A stretch of 25,884 nucleotides of DNA from an uncultured Prevotellaceae bacterium (lineage in GTDB: Bacteria > Bacteroidota > Bacteroidia > Bacteroidales > Bacteroidaceae). The notes below the pieces were generated by a model. The model saw nothing but the letters and a program-made list of their open reading frames with translations, was not told where the DNA came from and made no database searches. Numbering within the stretch: position 1 is the stretch's first letter; each line of letters starts with the position of its first letter. The stretch is from contig CACXVS010000040.1 of NCBI GenBank assembly GCA_902771155.1, positions 1 to 25,884 on the forward strand. Reading direction: 5' to 3'. Made by a program: the position numbers and the translations under genes. Below are positions 1 through 8,026 of this stretch, one piece after another.

Positions 1-564
1 GACATTGCGGAACTCCTGGTTGATCTTGACAACCTTGAACTCCATGGTCTTGCCAACGAACTGATCGTAGTCGCGTATGGGGTGAACGTCGATCTGAGAG
101 CCGGGGAGGAATGCTTCGATTCCAAACACATCGACAATCATACCGCCCTTTGTGCGGCACTTGATGTAACCCTGGATAACGGCATCCTGCTCGAGAGCCT
201 CGTTGACCTGATCCCAAGACTTTGACATGCGAGCCTTCTTGTGAGAGAGGATCAGCTGGCCCTTCTTGTCCTCTGCGCTTTCCACATATACCTCAACCTT
301 ATCGCCGACGGCGAGGTCGGGGTTGTAGCGGAATTCTGAAGCGGGGATAATACCGTCGCTCTTGTAGCCGATGTTAACTACTACCTCCTTCTTGTCAACG
401 GAGATAACAGTACCCTCTACCACCTGGTGGTCGGCTACTTTGTTCAGGGTTTCGTCGTACGCCTTGTCAAGTTCCTCACGGCTGACACCAGCGGGCGTGC
501 CATTCTCAAACTCTTCCCAATTGAAATCGTCGAGCGGCTTTACGTTCTTTGTTAAATCTGACAT
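1..564 (-). CDS. rpsA: 30S ribosomal protein S1, N-terminal part
   Basis: This is the first 188 codons of S1; the gene runs off the left edge. S1 is a ribosome-associated RNA-binding protein that helps mRNAs onto the 30S subunit. The protein begins MSDLTKNVKPLDDFNWEEF. From about residue 48 it shows an S1 OB-fold: GTVISVDKKEVVVNIGYKSD followed by GIIPASEF. A second S1 repeat starts near residue 125 (AVIQGYIKCRTKGGMIVDVFG). The start is the ATG at 562-564, just after an A/T-rich stretch with no clear Shine-Dalgarno, as is normal in Bacteroidetes. The frame stays open to base 1. A roughly 210-base structured leader lies upstream. Confidence 0.95.
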   Translation of the reverse strand, partial: MSDLTKNVKPLDDFNWEEFENGTPAGVSREELDKAYDETLNKVADHQVVEGTVISVDKKEVVVNIGYKSDGIIPASEFRYNPDLAVGDKVEVYVESAEDKKGQLILSHKKARMSKSWDQVNEALEQDAVIQGYIKCRTKGGMIVDVFGIEAFLPGSQIDVHPIRDYDQFVGKTMEFKVVKINQEFRNV

Positions 565-781
565 AATATAAAAATAATTTTGCCCCTCGTTTGTTGTCGG
601 GGCGGGGTCTGAACAGACGTTTACCAGACCATCTTTAAAGGGTTAATAATTGATAGGAGCAAGCGCCTGTTCCGGCCCCTATTTCCCCCTACGGGGGACA
701 AAACGGCTGCAAGGACGGTGCAAGTCGAATGCAGAGAGTTTGCTCTATGCTGAGACGAAGCCCGTACTCGCAATTGAGGTG
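565..781 (-). promoter_or_regulatory. Structured 5' leader of rpsA
   Basis: About 210 bases separate the rpsA start from its promoter, and no coding frame is convincing. Reading the minus-strand RNA, three stems are visible. GCCCC/GGGGC (599-603 with 582-586) ends 17 bases before the start codon. GGTCTG/CAGACC (606-611 with 625-630) competes with GTCTG/CAGAC (607-611 with 614-618). TCCCCC/GGGGGA (684-689 with 693-698) has a three-base loop. A long leader with alternative stems before a ribosomal protein gene suggests autoregulation by S1. That role is inference. Confidence 0.5.
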
Positions 782-789
782 CAAAGGTA
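782..789 (-). promoter_or_regulatory. rpsA promoter, -7 element
   Basis: The minus strand reads TACCTTTG, a perfect Bacteroidetes -7 element (TAnnTTTG), followed by GCACC. No TTTG is found 19-21 bases upstream. That position is occupied by the ATTGAAG repeats at 798-826. Transcription would start near 775. Confidence 0.6.
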
Positions 790-797
790 CGAATATT

Positions 798-826
798 ATT
801 GAAGATTGAAGGATGAAGATTGAAGA
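798..826. repeat. ATTGAAG short tandem repeat
   Basis: Four imperfect units (ATTGAAG, ATTGAAGG, ATGAAG, ATTGAAGA) lie directly upstream of the rpsA -7 element and cover the -33 position. Related units occur near 10658, 12235 and 18202. The rest of the gap between rpsA and gdhA holds only the gdhA terminator. Confidence 0.6.
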
Positions 827-856
827 ATCGAGCAAAGATTATGATTTATTAACAAA

Positions 857-889
857 AAAGAGGCATACTCTTAGTGAGTACGCCTCTTT
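857..889 (-). terminator. gdhA rho-independent terminator
   Basis: A 14-bp hairpin (857-870 with 876-889, loop of 5) pairs fully in minus-strand RNA with one G-U wobble. It is followed on the minus strand by a T tract. It lies 20 bases past the gdhA stop codon. Confidence 0.85.
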
Positions 890-908
890 CATTATTCTAT
901 TATCAATC

Positions 909-2225
909 TTATACGATTCCCTGAGCCATCATGGCATTGGCAACCTTCATGAAGCCAGCTACGTTAGCACCCTTCACATAGTTGATGTAACCATCAGCCT
1001 CGGTACCGTACTTCACGCAGTTCTCGTGAATGTCATTCATGATGCGCTTCAGATAGTCGTCAACCTCCTTGGAAGTCCAGCTCAGACGCTCTGAGTTCTG
1101 AGACATCTCCAGACCAGATACCGATACACCACCAGCGTTAGAAGCCTTACCGGGAGAGTAGAGCAACTTGGCATCCTGGAAGATCTTGATGGCATCGGGC
1201 AGGGTAGGCATGTTGGCACCCTCAGCAACAGCGATTACGCCATTGTCTACGAGAGCCTGAGCCTGCTCAGCATTGATCTCATTCTGTGTTGCACAAGGCA
1301 GGGCGATATCGGCCTTCTCGTGCCAGGGGCGCTCACCAGCATGATATACTGCGTTGGGATACTCCTCTGCATACTCCTTGATACGTCCGCGCTCCACGTT
1401 CTTCAACTCCTTCACATAAGCGAGCTTAGCCTCGTCGATACCATCGGGGTCATAGATGTAGCCATCTGAGTCAGAGAGTGTCAAGGGGATAGCGCCGAGC
1501 TGGATGCACTTCTCAGTAGCATACTGAGCCACATTACCAGAGCCAGAGATCAGCACCTTCTTACCCTTCAGCTCGATACCACGGGTAGCGAGCATAGAGG
1601 TGAGGAAATATACACAACCGTAACCGGTAGCCTCAGGACGGATCAATGAACCACCGAATGAGAGACCCTTACCTGTGAGCACGCCCTGGAACTGGTGGGT
1701 GAGCTTCTTGTACTGTCCGAAGAGGTAACCAACCTCACGTCCACCTACACCAATATCACCAGCGGGAACATCCTCATCAGGACCGATGACGCGATACAGT
1801 TCATTCATGAATGCCTGACAGAAGCGCATTACCTCAGCGTCGCTCTTGCCACGGGGAGAGAAGTCTGAACCACCCTTGGCACCACCCATAGGCAGTGTGG
1901 TCAATGAGTTCTTGAAAGTCTGCTCGAAAGCGAGGAATTTCAGGATACCGAGGTTTACAGACTTGTGATAACGTAGACCGCCTTTGTACGGGCCAATGGC
2001 GTTGTTGTGCTGGATACGATAACCCATGTTGGTCTGTACATTACCCTTGTCGTCAACCCATGTGATACGGAACTCACAAACGCGATCGGGGATGCAAAGG
2101 CGCTCGATGAGGTTTGCCTTTTCAAACTCGGGGTGCTTGTTGTACTCCTCCTCGATAGTGGGAAGAACCTGAGAAACTGCCTGGATGTACTCCGGCTCAT
2201 TGGGGAAGCGCTGCTTCAACTGCAT
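909..2225 (-). CDS. gdhA: Glutamate dehydrogenase, hexameric NADP type
   Basis: A 438-residue enzyme that reductively aminates 2-oxoglutarate to glutamate, a main entry point for ammonia. The length fits the small hexameric class (about 440-450). Substrate-domain motifs are GPYKGGLRYH (78-87, Lys81) and PMGGAKGGSDF (112-122, Lys117 as the expected catalytic lysine), then PAGDIGVGGREVGYLFG. The nucleotide-binding fold follows with ISGSGNVAQYATEK. The C-terminal part contains CATQNEINAEQA and EGANMPT, typical of this class. NADP preference is assumed from the family and not read directly. The gene is monocistronic, with its own promoter (2283-2313) and terminator (857-889). The ATG at 2225 matches the family N-terminus. 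Confidence 0.96.
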   Translation of the reverse strand: MQLKQRFPNEPEYIQAVSQVLPTIEEEYNKHPEFEKANLIERLCIPDRVCEFRITWVDDKGNVQTNMGYRIQHNNAIGPYKGGLRYHKSVNLGILKFLAFEQTFKNSLTTLPMGGAKGGSDFSPRGKSDAEVMRFCQAFMNELYRVIGPDEDVPAGDIGVGGREVGYLFGQYKKLTHQFQGVLTGKGLSFGGSLIRPEATGYGCVYFLTSMLATRGIELKGKKVLISGSGNVAQYATEKCIQLGAIPLTLSDSDGYIYDPDGIDEAKLAYVKELKNVERGRIKEYAEEYPNAVYHAGERPWHEKADIALPCATQNEINAEQAQALVDNGVIAVAEGANMPTLPDAIKIFQDAKLLYSPGKASNAGGVSVSGLEMSQNSERLSWTSKEVDDYLKRIMNDIHENCVKYGTEADGYINYVKGANVAGFMKVANAMMAQGIV

Positions 2226-2282
2226 TCATAATCTTTCTTGTTTTTTAGTTGTTTGTTGTACTTGATTTGATTAATTTGGTTG

Positions 2283-2313
2283 CAAAATTACAGCAAAAAA
2301 TCGAAATAGCAAA
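2283..2313 (-). promoter_or_regulatory. gdhA promoter
   Basis: The minus strand reads TTTG, 19 bases, TAATTTTG: a full Bacteroidetes promoter. It lies about 57 bases upstream of the gdhA start. The rest of the gdhA-maeB gap is A/T-rich with the maeB terminator. Confidence 0.8.
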
Positions 2314-2386
2314 CATTTTATTATTTTTTTTATCAAATTACTGTCTTTTTGTTACTTAATTGATATAAATCAAGGCAAAAAGACAA

Positions 2387-2430
2387 AAAGGGCTCCTTCC
2401 TGTGTGTCCGAACACAAAAAGGAGCCCTTT
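2387..2430 (-). terminator. maeB rho-independent terminator
   Basis: A 12-bp perfect stem, AAAGGGCTCCTT (2387-2398) with AAGGAGCCCTTT (2419-2430). It is followed on the minus strand by T-rich sequence. It sits 22 bases after the maeB stop codon. Confidence 0.85.
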
Positions 2431-2452
2431 AAAAGCTATGGTGCCTGTCTGA

Positions 2453-4756
2453 TTACCTGCCTAATCCCGACAGTTTCGATTTGATCTTATCCACATAGGC
2501 GTCGATGCTGGCTATTGCCACAATGTTTACCACATCGCGTACGGAAGCGCCAAAGTCGATAAAGTGGATAGGCTTGTTTAGTCCCATCTGTATCGGACCT
2601 ATAATCTCAGCGTCGCTGCCGAGCATCTGAAGCATCTTATATGAAGAGCGGGCGGAGGTAAGGTTGGGGAATACCAGCGTGTTCACCTTCTTGCCCTTCA
2701 CCTTTGTAAACGGATACTCCTGATCTCTCAGTTCGTTGTCGAGAGCAAAACTCAGCAGCATCTCTCCGTCGATGGGAAGGTCAGGGTAAAGCTCCTGCAT
2801 TTTGGCCACGGTCTCCTTCACTTTCAGGGCACCATCGCTTGTATTACTGCCGAAGTTAGAGTGCGACACCAAGGCGATGACGGGCTTCTCATTGAAGAAG
2901 CGTACGGCAGTGGCAATCAGCTTCGAGATGTCGAGCAGAGCCTCACGACTGGGATTCTCGTTCACCAGTGTATCTGCAATGTAGTAAGTACCCTTTGGTG
3001 AGTTAATGATGTGCATCGTACCGAAGTGCTTATACTCAGGACGAATACCGATCACCTCGTTAACAACCTTGATAGTATTCGAATATTTCGTGTAAAGACC
3101 AGTGATAAAGGCATCAGCCTCACCCGTCTCTACCATCATCATACCGAAGTAGTTACGCTCAAACATCTTGTCGTTAGCCTCCTGGAAGGTGTAGCCCTCG
3201 CGCTGGCGCTTTTCTGTCAGTATGCGGGCATAGCGTTCGCGACGCTCCTGCTCAGAGGGATGGCGCAAATTTACAATCTCGATACCGTCGAGACTCAGAT
3301 CCAGACTCTTGGCCAGTTTGGCTATCACCTCGTCGTTACCTAGTAGGATAGGGTAGCAGATACCCTCGGCCTTGGCCTGAACGGCAGCCTTCAGCATGGT
3401 GGGGTGTACAGCCTCAGCGAATACAACGCGCTGCGGATGGGCAGCAGCTGTGGCGTAGAGCTTTTGCGTAAGTTTTGTCTCCTGTCCCAGCAGCACTGAC
3501 AGCGAGTCCTTATACTCTTCCCAGTTCTCAATCTTCTTACGGGCCACACCACTCTCGATGGCAGCCTTAGCAACTGCTGAGGAAACCTCGGTAATCAGTC
3601 GTGGATCCACTGGCTTTGGAATGAAATAGTCACGTCCGAAGGTTAGGTTATTTACCTTATATACATCGTTCACCACATCAGGTACAGGCTGTTTGGCCAG
3701 ATCGGCGATAGCGTGAACGGCAGCAAGTTTCATCTCCTCGTTGATGGCTGTAGCGTGCACGTCGAGTGCTCCACGGAAGATATAAGGGAATCCTATCACG
3801 TTGTTAATCTGGTTAGGATAGTCTGTACGTCCTGTTGACATCAGCACATCGGGACGCGCCTCCATAGCGTCTTCATACGAAATTTCGGGTACTGGGTTGG
3901 CCAGTGCGAAGATTACGGGATCCTTTGCCATCGACTTCACCATATCTTTCGTAAGAACGTTACCCTTAGAGAGTCCAACGAATACATCAGCATCTTTCAC
4001 GGCTTCAGCCAGAGTGTGAATATCCGTGCGGGTGGTGGCAAAGAACTTCTTCTGCTCGTTCAGGTCTTGGCGCTCGGTAGAGATGACGCCTTTCGAGTCG
4101 AGCATCACAATGTTCTCCTTCTGTGCCCCGATAGCCATATAGAGTTTGGTGCAACTGATGGCAGCAGCTCCGGCACCGTTCACCACAATCTTCACTTTTT
4201 TAATGTCCTTACCAATCACCTCCATGGCGTTTTTCAGTCCTGCAGCCGAGATGATAGCCGTACCGTGCTGGTCGTCGTGCATGACGGGTATGTCGAGCGT
4301 CTTCTTCAGTCGTTCCTCGATATAGAAGCACTCTGGTGCCTTGATATCCTCGAGATTGATGCCTCCGAAGGTGGGGGCGATGCGCTCTACAGCCTCACAA
4401 AACTTCTCAGGATCCTTTTCGTTCACCTCGATATCGAACACGTCGATGCCGCCATAGATTTTGAAGAGCAGTCCTTTACCCTCCATCACTGGCTTGCCAC
4501 TCATGGCGCCGATGTCACCTAGTCCAAGCACAGCCGTACCGTTAGAGATCACTGCCACAAGGTTTCCCTTGTCAGTGTACTTGTATGCAGCGTTGGGATC
4601 TTCCTGAATTTCCAGACATGGATAGGCCACGCCTGGAGAGTAGGCGAGACTCAAGTCGGTTTGAGTGCGATAAGCCTTGGTGGGCTTTACTTCGATTTTT
4701 CCTGGGCGCCCGCTCTCATGATACTCCAGAGCGGCTTCTTTTGAGATTTTAACCAT
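2453..4756 (-). CDS. maeB: Malic enzyme / phosphotransacetylase-like fusion
   Basis: A 767-residue fused malic enzyme of the MaeB type, which decarboxylates malate to pyruvate with reduction of NADP. The catalytic half (about 1-430) shows [12 protein letters not shown] (Tyr39), the [15 protein letters not shown] segment (Lys94), [10 protein letters not shown] (158-166, metal-binding Asp161/162) and the Rossmann motif [12 protein letters not shown] (191-202). The C-terminal half (about 430-767) is a PTA_PTB domain. In E. coli MaeB this domain does not make acetyl phosphate but mediates control by acetyl-CoA, and the same role is likely here. The length fits the family. No clear -7 box is visible between the gene and the upstream tRNA terminator, so its promoter is unresolved. 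Confidence 0.95.
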   Translation of the reverse strand: MVKISKEAALEYHESGRPGKIEVKPTKAYRTQTDLSLAYSPGVAYPCLEIQEDPNAAYKYTDKGNLVAVISNGTAVLGLGDIGAMSGKPVMEGKGLLFKIYGGIDVFDIEVNEKDPEKFCEAVERIAPTFGGINLEDIKAPECFYIEERLKKTLDIPVMHDDQHGTAIISAAGLKNAMEVIGKDIKKVKIVVNGAGAAAISCTKLYMAIGAQKENIVMLDSKGVISTERQDLNEQKKFFATTRTDIHTLAEAVKDADVFVGLSKGNVLTKDMVKSMAKDPVIFALANPVPEISYEDAMEARPDVLMSTGRTDYPNQINNVIGFPYIFRGALDVHATAINEEMKLAAVHAIADLAKQPVPDVVNDVYKVNNLTFGRDYFIPKPVDPRLITEVSSAVAKAAIESGVARKKIENWEEYKDSLSVLLGQETKLTQKLYATAAAHPQRVVFAEAVHPTMLKAAVQAKAEGICYPILLGNDEVIAKLAKSLDLSLDGIEIVNLRHPSEQERRERYARILTEKRQREGYTFQEANDKMFERNYFGMMMVETGEADAFITGLYTKYSNTIKVVNEVIGIRPEYKHFGTMHIINSPKGTYYIADTLVNENPSREALLDISKLIATAVRFFNEKPVIALVSHSNFGSNTSDGALKVKETVAKMQELYPDLPIDGEMLLSFALDNELRDQEYPFTKVKGKKVNTLVFPNLTSARSSYKMLQMLGSDAEIIGPIQMGLNKPIHFIDFGASVRDVVNIVAIASIDAYVDKIKSKLSGLGR

Positions 4757-4801
4757 GGTGATTTTGTGTATTATTGTTGTTGTCCTTGTTTTCTTGCTTA
4801 T

Positions 4802-4824
4802 AAAAAAAGGGGCTTAAAGCCCCT
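4802..4824 (-). terminator. Terminator of the tRNA unit
   Basis: Stem AGGGGCT (4808-4814) with AGCCCCT (4818-4824). On the minus strand it is followed by seven T residues (4802-4808 region). It lies 6 bases after the 3' end of tRNA-Glu. Confidence 0.85.
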
Positions 4825-4829
4825 CATAG

Positions 4830-4901
4830 TAGTCGATAGGGGAATCGAACCCCTATGCCAAGATTGAGAATCTTGTATCCTAACCATTAGATGAATCGAC
4901 C
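4830..4901 (-). tRNA. tRNA-Glu (anticodon CTC)
   Basis: A 72-base cloverleaf on the minus strand. The acceptor strand GGTCGAT (4901-4895) pairs with ATCGACT (4837-4831), with a G1-U72 wobble at the tip and discriminator A. The D arm is ATCT..GGAT. The anticodon stem is CAAGA/TCTTG with loop TTCTCAA, giving CUC (reads GAG, Glu). The T arm is AGGGG-TTCGATT-CCCCT. CCA is not encoded. It lies 35 bases after tRNA-Ser and shares its promoter. Confidence 0.93.
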
Positions 4902-4936
4902 GCGCTGCATTCTTTTGGAGCTAGACCCCTCGGTTG

Positions 4937-5023
4937 CGGAAGGAGGGGGATTCGAACCCCCGGTACGGGAACCCGTACGGCAGTTTAGCAAACTGCTGGT
5001 TTCAGCCACTCACCCATCCTTCC
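4937..5023 (-). tRNA. tRNA-Ser (anticodon GCT)
   Basis: An 87-base class II tRNA. The acceptor GGAAGGA (5023-5017) pairs with TCCTTCC (4944-4938), discriminator G. The anticodon stem GCAGT/ACTGC carries loop TTGCTAA, so the anticodon is GCU (reads AGC/AGU). A long variable arm (CGTACGGG..CCCGTAC) and the T arm GGGGG-TTCGAAT-CCCCC confirm serine. CCA is not encoded. Confidence 0.96.
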
Positions 5024-5074
5024 AAAGGACATCGGAGCCTAGAAACCTTGGGGTTATCTCCTCAAATGCGGGTG

Positions 5075-5106
5075 CAAAGGTACTGCTTTTATTTCAAACC
5101 TGCAAA
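5075..5106 (-). promoter_or_regulatory. Promoter of the tRNA-Ser/tRNA-Glu unit
   Basis: The minus strand reads TTTG, 20 bases, TACCTTTG. The -7 element ends about 50 bases before the 5' end of tRNA-Ser. Confidence 0.8.
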
Positions 5107-5132
5107 TTTTTGGCCACTTTTTTTTGAAAAAG

Positions 5133-5495
5133 TTATTTGAAAGCCACTACCTCCGTCAGTTCCTGATTCAGATAGAATGTGTTTTGCAACGTGTCGCCGT
5201 TGTGTACATATCTCATTCTCAGGTAGAAAAGGTCGCCATCGGGCGTTTTACCATAACTGATACCCTTCTTAAACCTGTCAGCGCCTCTTTTGCGCATCAT
5301 GGCTATCAGCGAGTCGTTAATATGGCGTGTGGTACCCACATCGGCATAGTCGCGATGGGCTATTTGCTCAGGTTGTTCCATGTTGGCTTCTACGAAAGCC
5401 TCCACCGTTTTCTCGGCATGATACTGTTGCCCGCACGAGGCGAGTAACAACAGGACCGATATTCCACCTATTATAATATACGCGCGCGAACTCAT
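5133..5495 (-). CDS. Small putative lipoprotein, function unknown
   Basis: A 120-residue protein with an SPII signal: MSSRAYIIIGGISVLLLLASC, lipobox LASC with Cys21. It should be anchored in the inner or outer membrane. The mature part is short and polar, with no domain I recognise; segments such as LFYLRMRYVHNGDTLQNTFYL suggest a small beta-rich fold. Its ATG overlaps the pepD stop codon as ATGA (5492-5495), so it is probably translationally coupled to pepD. No strong terminator is seen behind it. Confidence 0.8.
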   Translation of the reverse strand: MSSRAYIIIGGISVLLLLASCGQQYHAEKTVEAFVEANMEQPEQIAHRDYADVGTTRHINDSLIAMMRKRGADRFKKGISYGKTPDGDLFYLRMRYVHNGDTLQNTFYLNQELTEVVAFK

Positions 5496-6952
5496 TTTGT
5501 TGGAATGTTTTTAAGCACGTCGATTAGGTGGTCCCACACCATCTGCACCGTGGGTATGAGCAGTCGCTCATCGGGTGTGTGAACAAAGCGAAGGGTAGGG
5601 CCGAAACTCACCATGTCGAGCTGTGGATAACGCTCCGAGAAGAGTCCGCACTCCAGTCCTGCGTGGATGCCACGCACCACGGGTGCCTTGCCAAACAGTT
5701 TCTTGTATGATGCCACTACTATCTCCTGTAATTTCGAGTTGGTCTTCATCTTCCAGGCAGGATAGCCGTCGCTGCTCTTGGCCTCTGCGCCAGCCAGTTC
5801 GAATACGGCCTGAATTGTGGCGCACATATTGTCGAGGTTAGACATTACGTTCGATCGCTGCGAACTCAGTATGTCAATGGTCGTTTCCGAGGTGTGTATG
5901 CTGGCGATGTTGCTCGATGTCTCCACCATGCCACCCAAGGCCTCGTCCTGGCAGATGGCATAGATGCCGTTGTCCACAGCCTGTACTGCCCACACAAAAC
6001 GCTTGGCTACCTGCGGGTCAATCACCTTTTCAACTTCCGTACTCTCCATATTCCACACCATCTGCGTATCTGTTACGTGGAATTCGTCCTCCACTTCCGA
6101 GGCAAACACGTTCCAGTCGGCTCTCACATTCTCCTTCAACTCGTTGGGCACAGCTATCACGAAATAGCCGTCGCGCGGGATGGCATTGTGCAACTTGCCA
6201 CTATGGAACTGAGCCAGGGCGATGCTCTCGTAGCGTTTCATCTCCTGGAAGATGAATCGTGCCAGAATCTTGATGGCATTGGCACGCTTCTTGTTGATGT
6301 CGTCACCCGAGTGACCGCCCACGAGTCCTTTCAGTTGTCCCTTCAGGAAGAAACTGTCTTTGGGGGCTTCGGTGCGCTCAAAGTTGAACTTAGCCGTTGT
6401 ATTGCGCCCTCCTGCACAGCTGACGAAAATCTCCCCTTCGTCCTCCGAGTCGAGGTTTATCAGGTAGTCGCCCGTCATGAAGCCGGCCTTCATGCCCTCG
6501 GCACCCGAAAGTCCCGTTTCCTCATCACGCGTAAAAACGCACTCGATAGGACCATGCTCGATATTGTCGCTAGCCAGTATCGCCAGTTCTATGGCACATC
6601 CGATACCATCGTCAGCTCCCAGAGTCGTTCCCTCAGCTGTCAGCCATTCGCCATCAACATATGTCTTGATAGCGTCCTTGTCGAAGTCAAATTCCACGTC
6701 CACCAGTTTGTCGCATACCATATCCATGTGGCTCTGAAGTATGACTGTCTGTCGGTTCTCCATGCCCTTGGTGGCGCCCTTGCGAATCAGTACGTTGCCC
6801 GTTTCGTCTACTTTAGTCTCTAGTCCGTGGCTTTTGCCCCAGTTCTTCAGATACTCAATCATTTTCTCTTCACGCTTCGAAGGACGGGGAATTTCATTGA
6901 TCTTCGCAAATTCTGCAAAGACAATAGCGGGTTTCAAATCATTTTTATTCAT
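5492..6952 (-). CDS. pepD: Aminoacyl-histidine dipeptidase (PepD)
   Basis: A 486-residue cytosolic di-zinc peptidase of family M20 that hydrolyses Xaa-His and other dipeptides. Zinc and catalytic positions are visible: SHMDMVCDK (His75, Asp77), TLGADDGIGCA (Asp114/115) and TRDEETGLSG (Glu144/145). NLDSEDEGEIFVSCAGG and, near the C-terminus, GIHAGLECGLFSERYP follow, as in PepD. The frame is open further upstream to 7039. However, MNKNDLKPAIVFAEF starting at 6952 matches the family N-terminus, and the extra 29 codons overlap the divergent promoter region, so the ATG at 6950-6952 was chosen. The stop codon overlaps the downstream lipoprotein start by 4 bases. Confidence 0.94.
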   Translation of the reverse strand: MNKNDLKPAIVFAEFAKINEIPRPSKREEKMIEYLKNWGKSHGLETKVDETGNVLIRKGATKGMENRQTVILQSHMDMVCDKLVDVEFDFDKDAIKTYVDGEWLTAEGTTLGADDGIGCAIELAILASDNIEHGPIECVFTRDEETGLSGAEGMKAGFMTGDYLINLDSEDEGEIFVSCAGGRNTTAKFNFERTEAPKDSFFLKGQLKGLVGGHSGDDINKKRANAIKILARFIFQEMKRYESIALAQFHSGKLHNAIPRDGYFVIAVPNELKENVRADWNVFASEVEDEFHVTDTQMVWNMESTEVEKVIDPQVAKRFVWAVQAVDNGIYAICQDEALGGMVETSSNIASIHTSETTIDILSSQRSNVMSNLDNMCATIQAVFELAGAEAKSSDGYPAWKMKTNSKLQEIVVASYKKLFGKAPVVRGIHAGLECGLFSERYPQLDMVSFGPTLRFVHTPDERLLIPTVQMVWDHLIDVLKNIPTK

Positions 6953-6988
6953 TTTCAATGTATTTTTTTTATGTAATATCCAAATAAA

Positions 6989-7020
6989 TTTGGTTTTTTG
7001 CTCACTTATTCGTACCTTTG
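6989..7020 (+). promoter_or_regulatory. Promoter for the small membrane protein and ompH-like gene
   Basis: TTTG (6989-6992), 20 bases, TACCTTTG (7013-7020), followed by CAGCC. The upstream 18 bases (6983-7000) are identical to those of the promoter at 7959-7990. Confidence 0.82.
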
Positions 7021-7050
7021 CAGCCGAAATTATGCGCAAAATTACAAAAA

Positions 7051-7275
7051 ATGATTGAAACTTTGCTCATCAGCACGTTAATAATTGCTATAGGAATGGC
7101 ATTTTTCTGCGTGAAACTCATTTTCCGCAAGGATGGGAAGTTCTCGTCCCAACATATTCACGACTCTGTGGCTATGAAAGAGCGTGGCATTCATTGCGTG
7201 ATGGATCAGGATCGTGAACTCCGTCAGAAGAGCAGGTTTGCAGTCAATGAAAAATGTAATAATTCAAGGACTTAA
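7051..7275 (+). CDS. Small single-pass membrane protein, function unknown
   Basis: A 74-residue protein with one N-terminal transmembrane segment (about residues 4-24, ETLLISTLIIAIGMAFFCVK). A short soluble tail follows (GKFSSQHIHDSVAMKERGIHCVMDQD). Small proteins of this layout, with a GKF..H..D...MKERGIHC type tail, are common in Bacteroidales, but I know of no assigned function. The ATG at 7051 is about 24 bases after the predicted transcription start. An earlier in-frame TTG at 7018 lies within the -7 element and was rejected. The ompH-like gene follows after 23 bases and is probably in the same transcript. Confidence 0.72.
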   Translation: MIETLLISTLIIAIGMAFFCVKLIFRKDGKFSSQHIHDSVAMKERGIHCVMDQDRELRQKSRFAVNEKCNNSRT

Positions 7276-7298
7276 GAATTAAAAAATTAAATATTAAA

Positions 7299-7913
7299 AT
7301 GAAAAAGTACATTCTCCCTGCACTCGCCATCGCTGCTATGATGGTATCGTGCAACAAGGCCGCTTCCAAGATGGACGAGCAGCCTGCTGCTGACACATCA
7401 TCAGCATCTGGTATGAAGATCGCTTATGTCGAGGTTGATTCACTGATGACACAGTACGATTTTGCCAAGGACTACAGCGTGACGCTTCAGAAGAAGTCGA
7501 ACAATGCCCGCAACACCTTGACACAGAAAGGAAACGCCCTCCAGGCAGCAGTCAACAATTTCCAACAGAAGCTCAACAACAATGGTTTCACCAGTCGTGA
7601 GCAGGCCGCTTCCCAGCAGGCTGCCATCGAGCGCCAGCAGCGCGACCTGCAGGAGCTTCAGGCCCGTCTTGAGAACGAGCTTGCCACAGAGACTGCCAAG
7701 TTCAACGAAGCCCTTCGCGACTCACTGCAGAACTTCCTCAAGGCATACAATGCTGATAAGAATTACGACCTAATCCTCTCGAAGGCAGGCGATAATATCC
7801 TGATGGCTAATCAGAAGTTCGACATCACTAACGATGTCATCAACGGTCTTAACAAGCGTTACAAGCCTGCAGCCAAGAAAGAAGAGCCAACGAAGAAAGA
7901 CGAAAAGAAATAA
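7299..7913 (+). CDS. OmpH/Skp-family periplasmic chaperone-like lipoprotein
   Basis: A 204-residue protein with an SPII signal (MKKYILPALAIAAMMVSC, Cys18) and a spacer. An OmpH/Skp-like module starts near residue 39 (MKIAYVEVDSLMTQYDFAKD). The middle (about 60-150) is a Gln/Ala-rich coiled coil (AALERQQRDLQELQ-type heptads), and the C-terminus is Lys/Glu-rich. Skp-type proteins hold unfolded outer-membrane proteins in the periplasm; being lipid-anchored, this one would act at a membrane. A clear terminator follows at 7921. Confidence 0.88.
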   Translation: MKKYILPALAIAAMMVSCNKAASKMDEQPAADTSSASGMKIAYVEVDSLMTQYDFAKDYSVTLQKKSNNARNTLTQKGNALQAAVNNFQQKLNNNGFTSREQAASQQAAIERQQRDLQELQARLENELATETAKFNEALRDSLQNFLKAYNADKNYDLILSKAGDNILMANQKFDITNDVINGLNKRYKPAAKKEEPTKKDEKK

Positions 7914-7920
7914 CTTCACT

Positions 7921-7948
7921 AAGCTTCCTCCATCGGGAAGCTTTTTTT
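7921..7948 (+). terminator. Rho-independent terminator after ompH-like gene
   Basis: Stem AAGCTTCC (7921-7928) with GGAAGCTT (7936-7943), followed by a run of seven T. Confidence 0.88.
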
Positions 7949-7958
7949 GTGGAATAAA

Positions 7959-7990
7959 TTTGGTTTTTTGATTACTTTATTATATCTTTG
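7959..7990 (+). promoter_or_regulatory. Promoter of the TPR/SpoIIE gene
   Basis: TTTG (7959-7962), 20 bases, TATCTTTG (7983-7990). The predicted transcript starts near 7997, which rules out the TTG start at 7988 and supports the ATG at 8027. Confidence 0.82.
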
Positions 7991-8026
7991 CAATCAGAAA
8001 AGGAAATTAGCAATACAAAAATCGTT

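Noticed and set aside
4891..5140. Plus-strand open frames of 68-78 codons across the tRNA pair
   Set aside because: They run antisense through tRNA-Ser and tRNA-Glu. Such frames arise repeatedly from the tRNA-Ser complement and are not genes.
5894..6823. A 309-codon plus-strand open frame
   Set aside because: It is antisense to pepD, whose catalytic motifs are all intact. No domain is recognisable.
7988..8026. TTG start that would lengthen the TPR/SpoIIE protein by 13 residues
   Set aside because: It lies in the promoter -7 element, upstream of the predicted transcription start. The lipoprotein signal begins at 8027.
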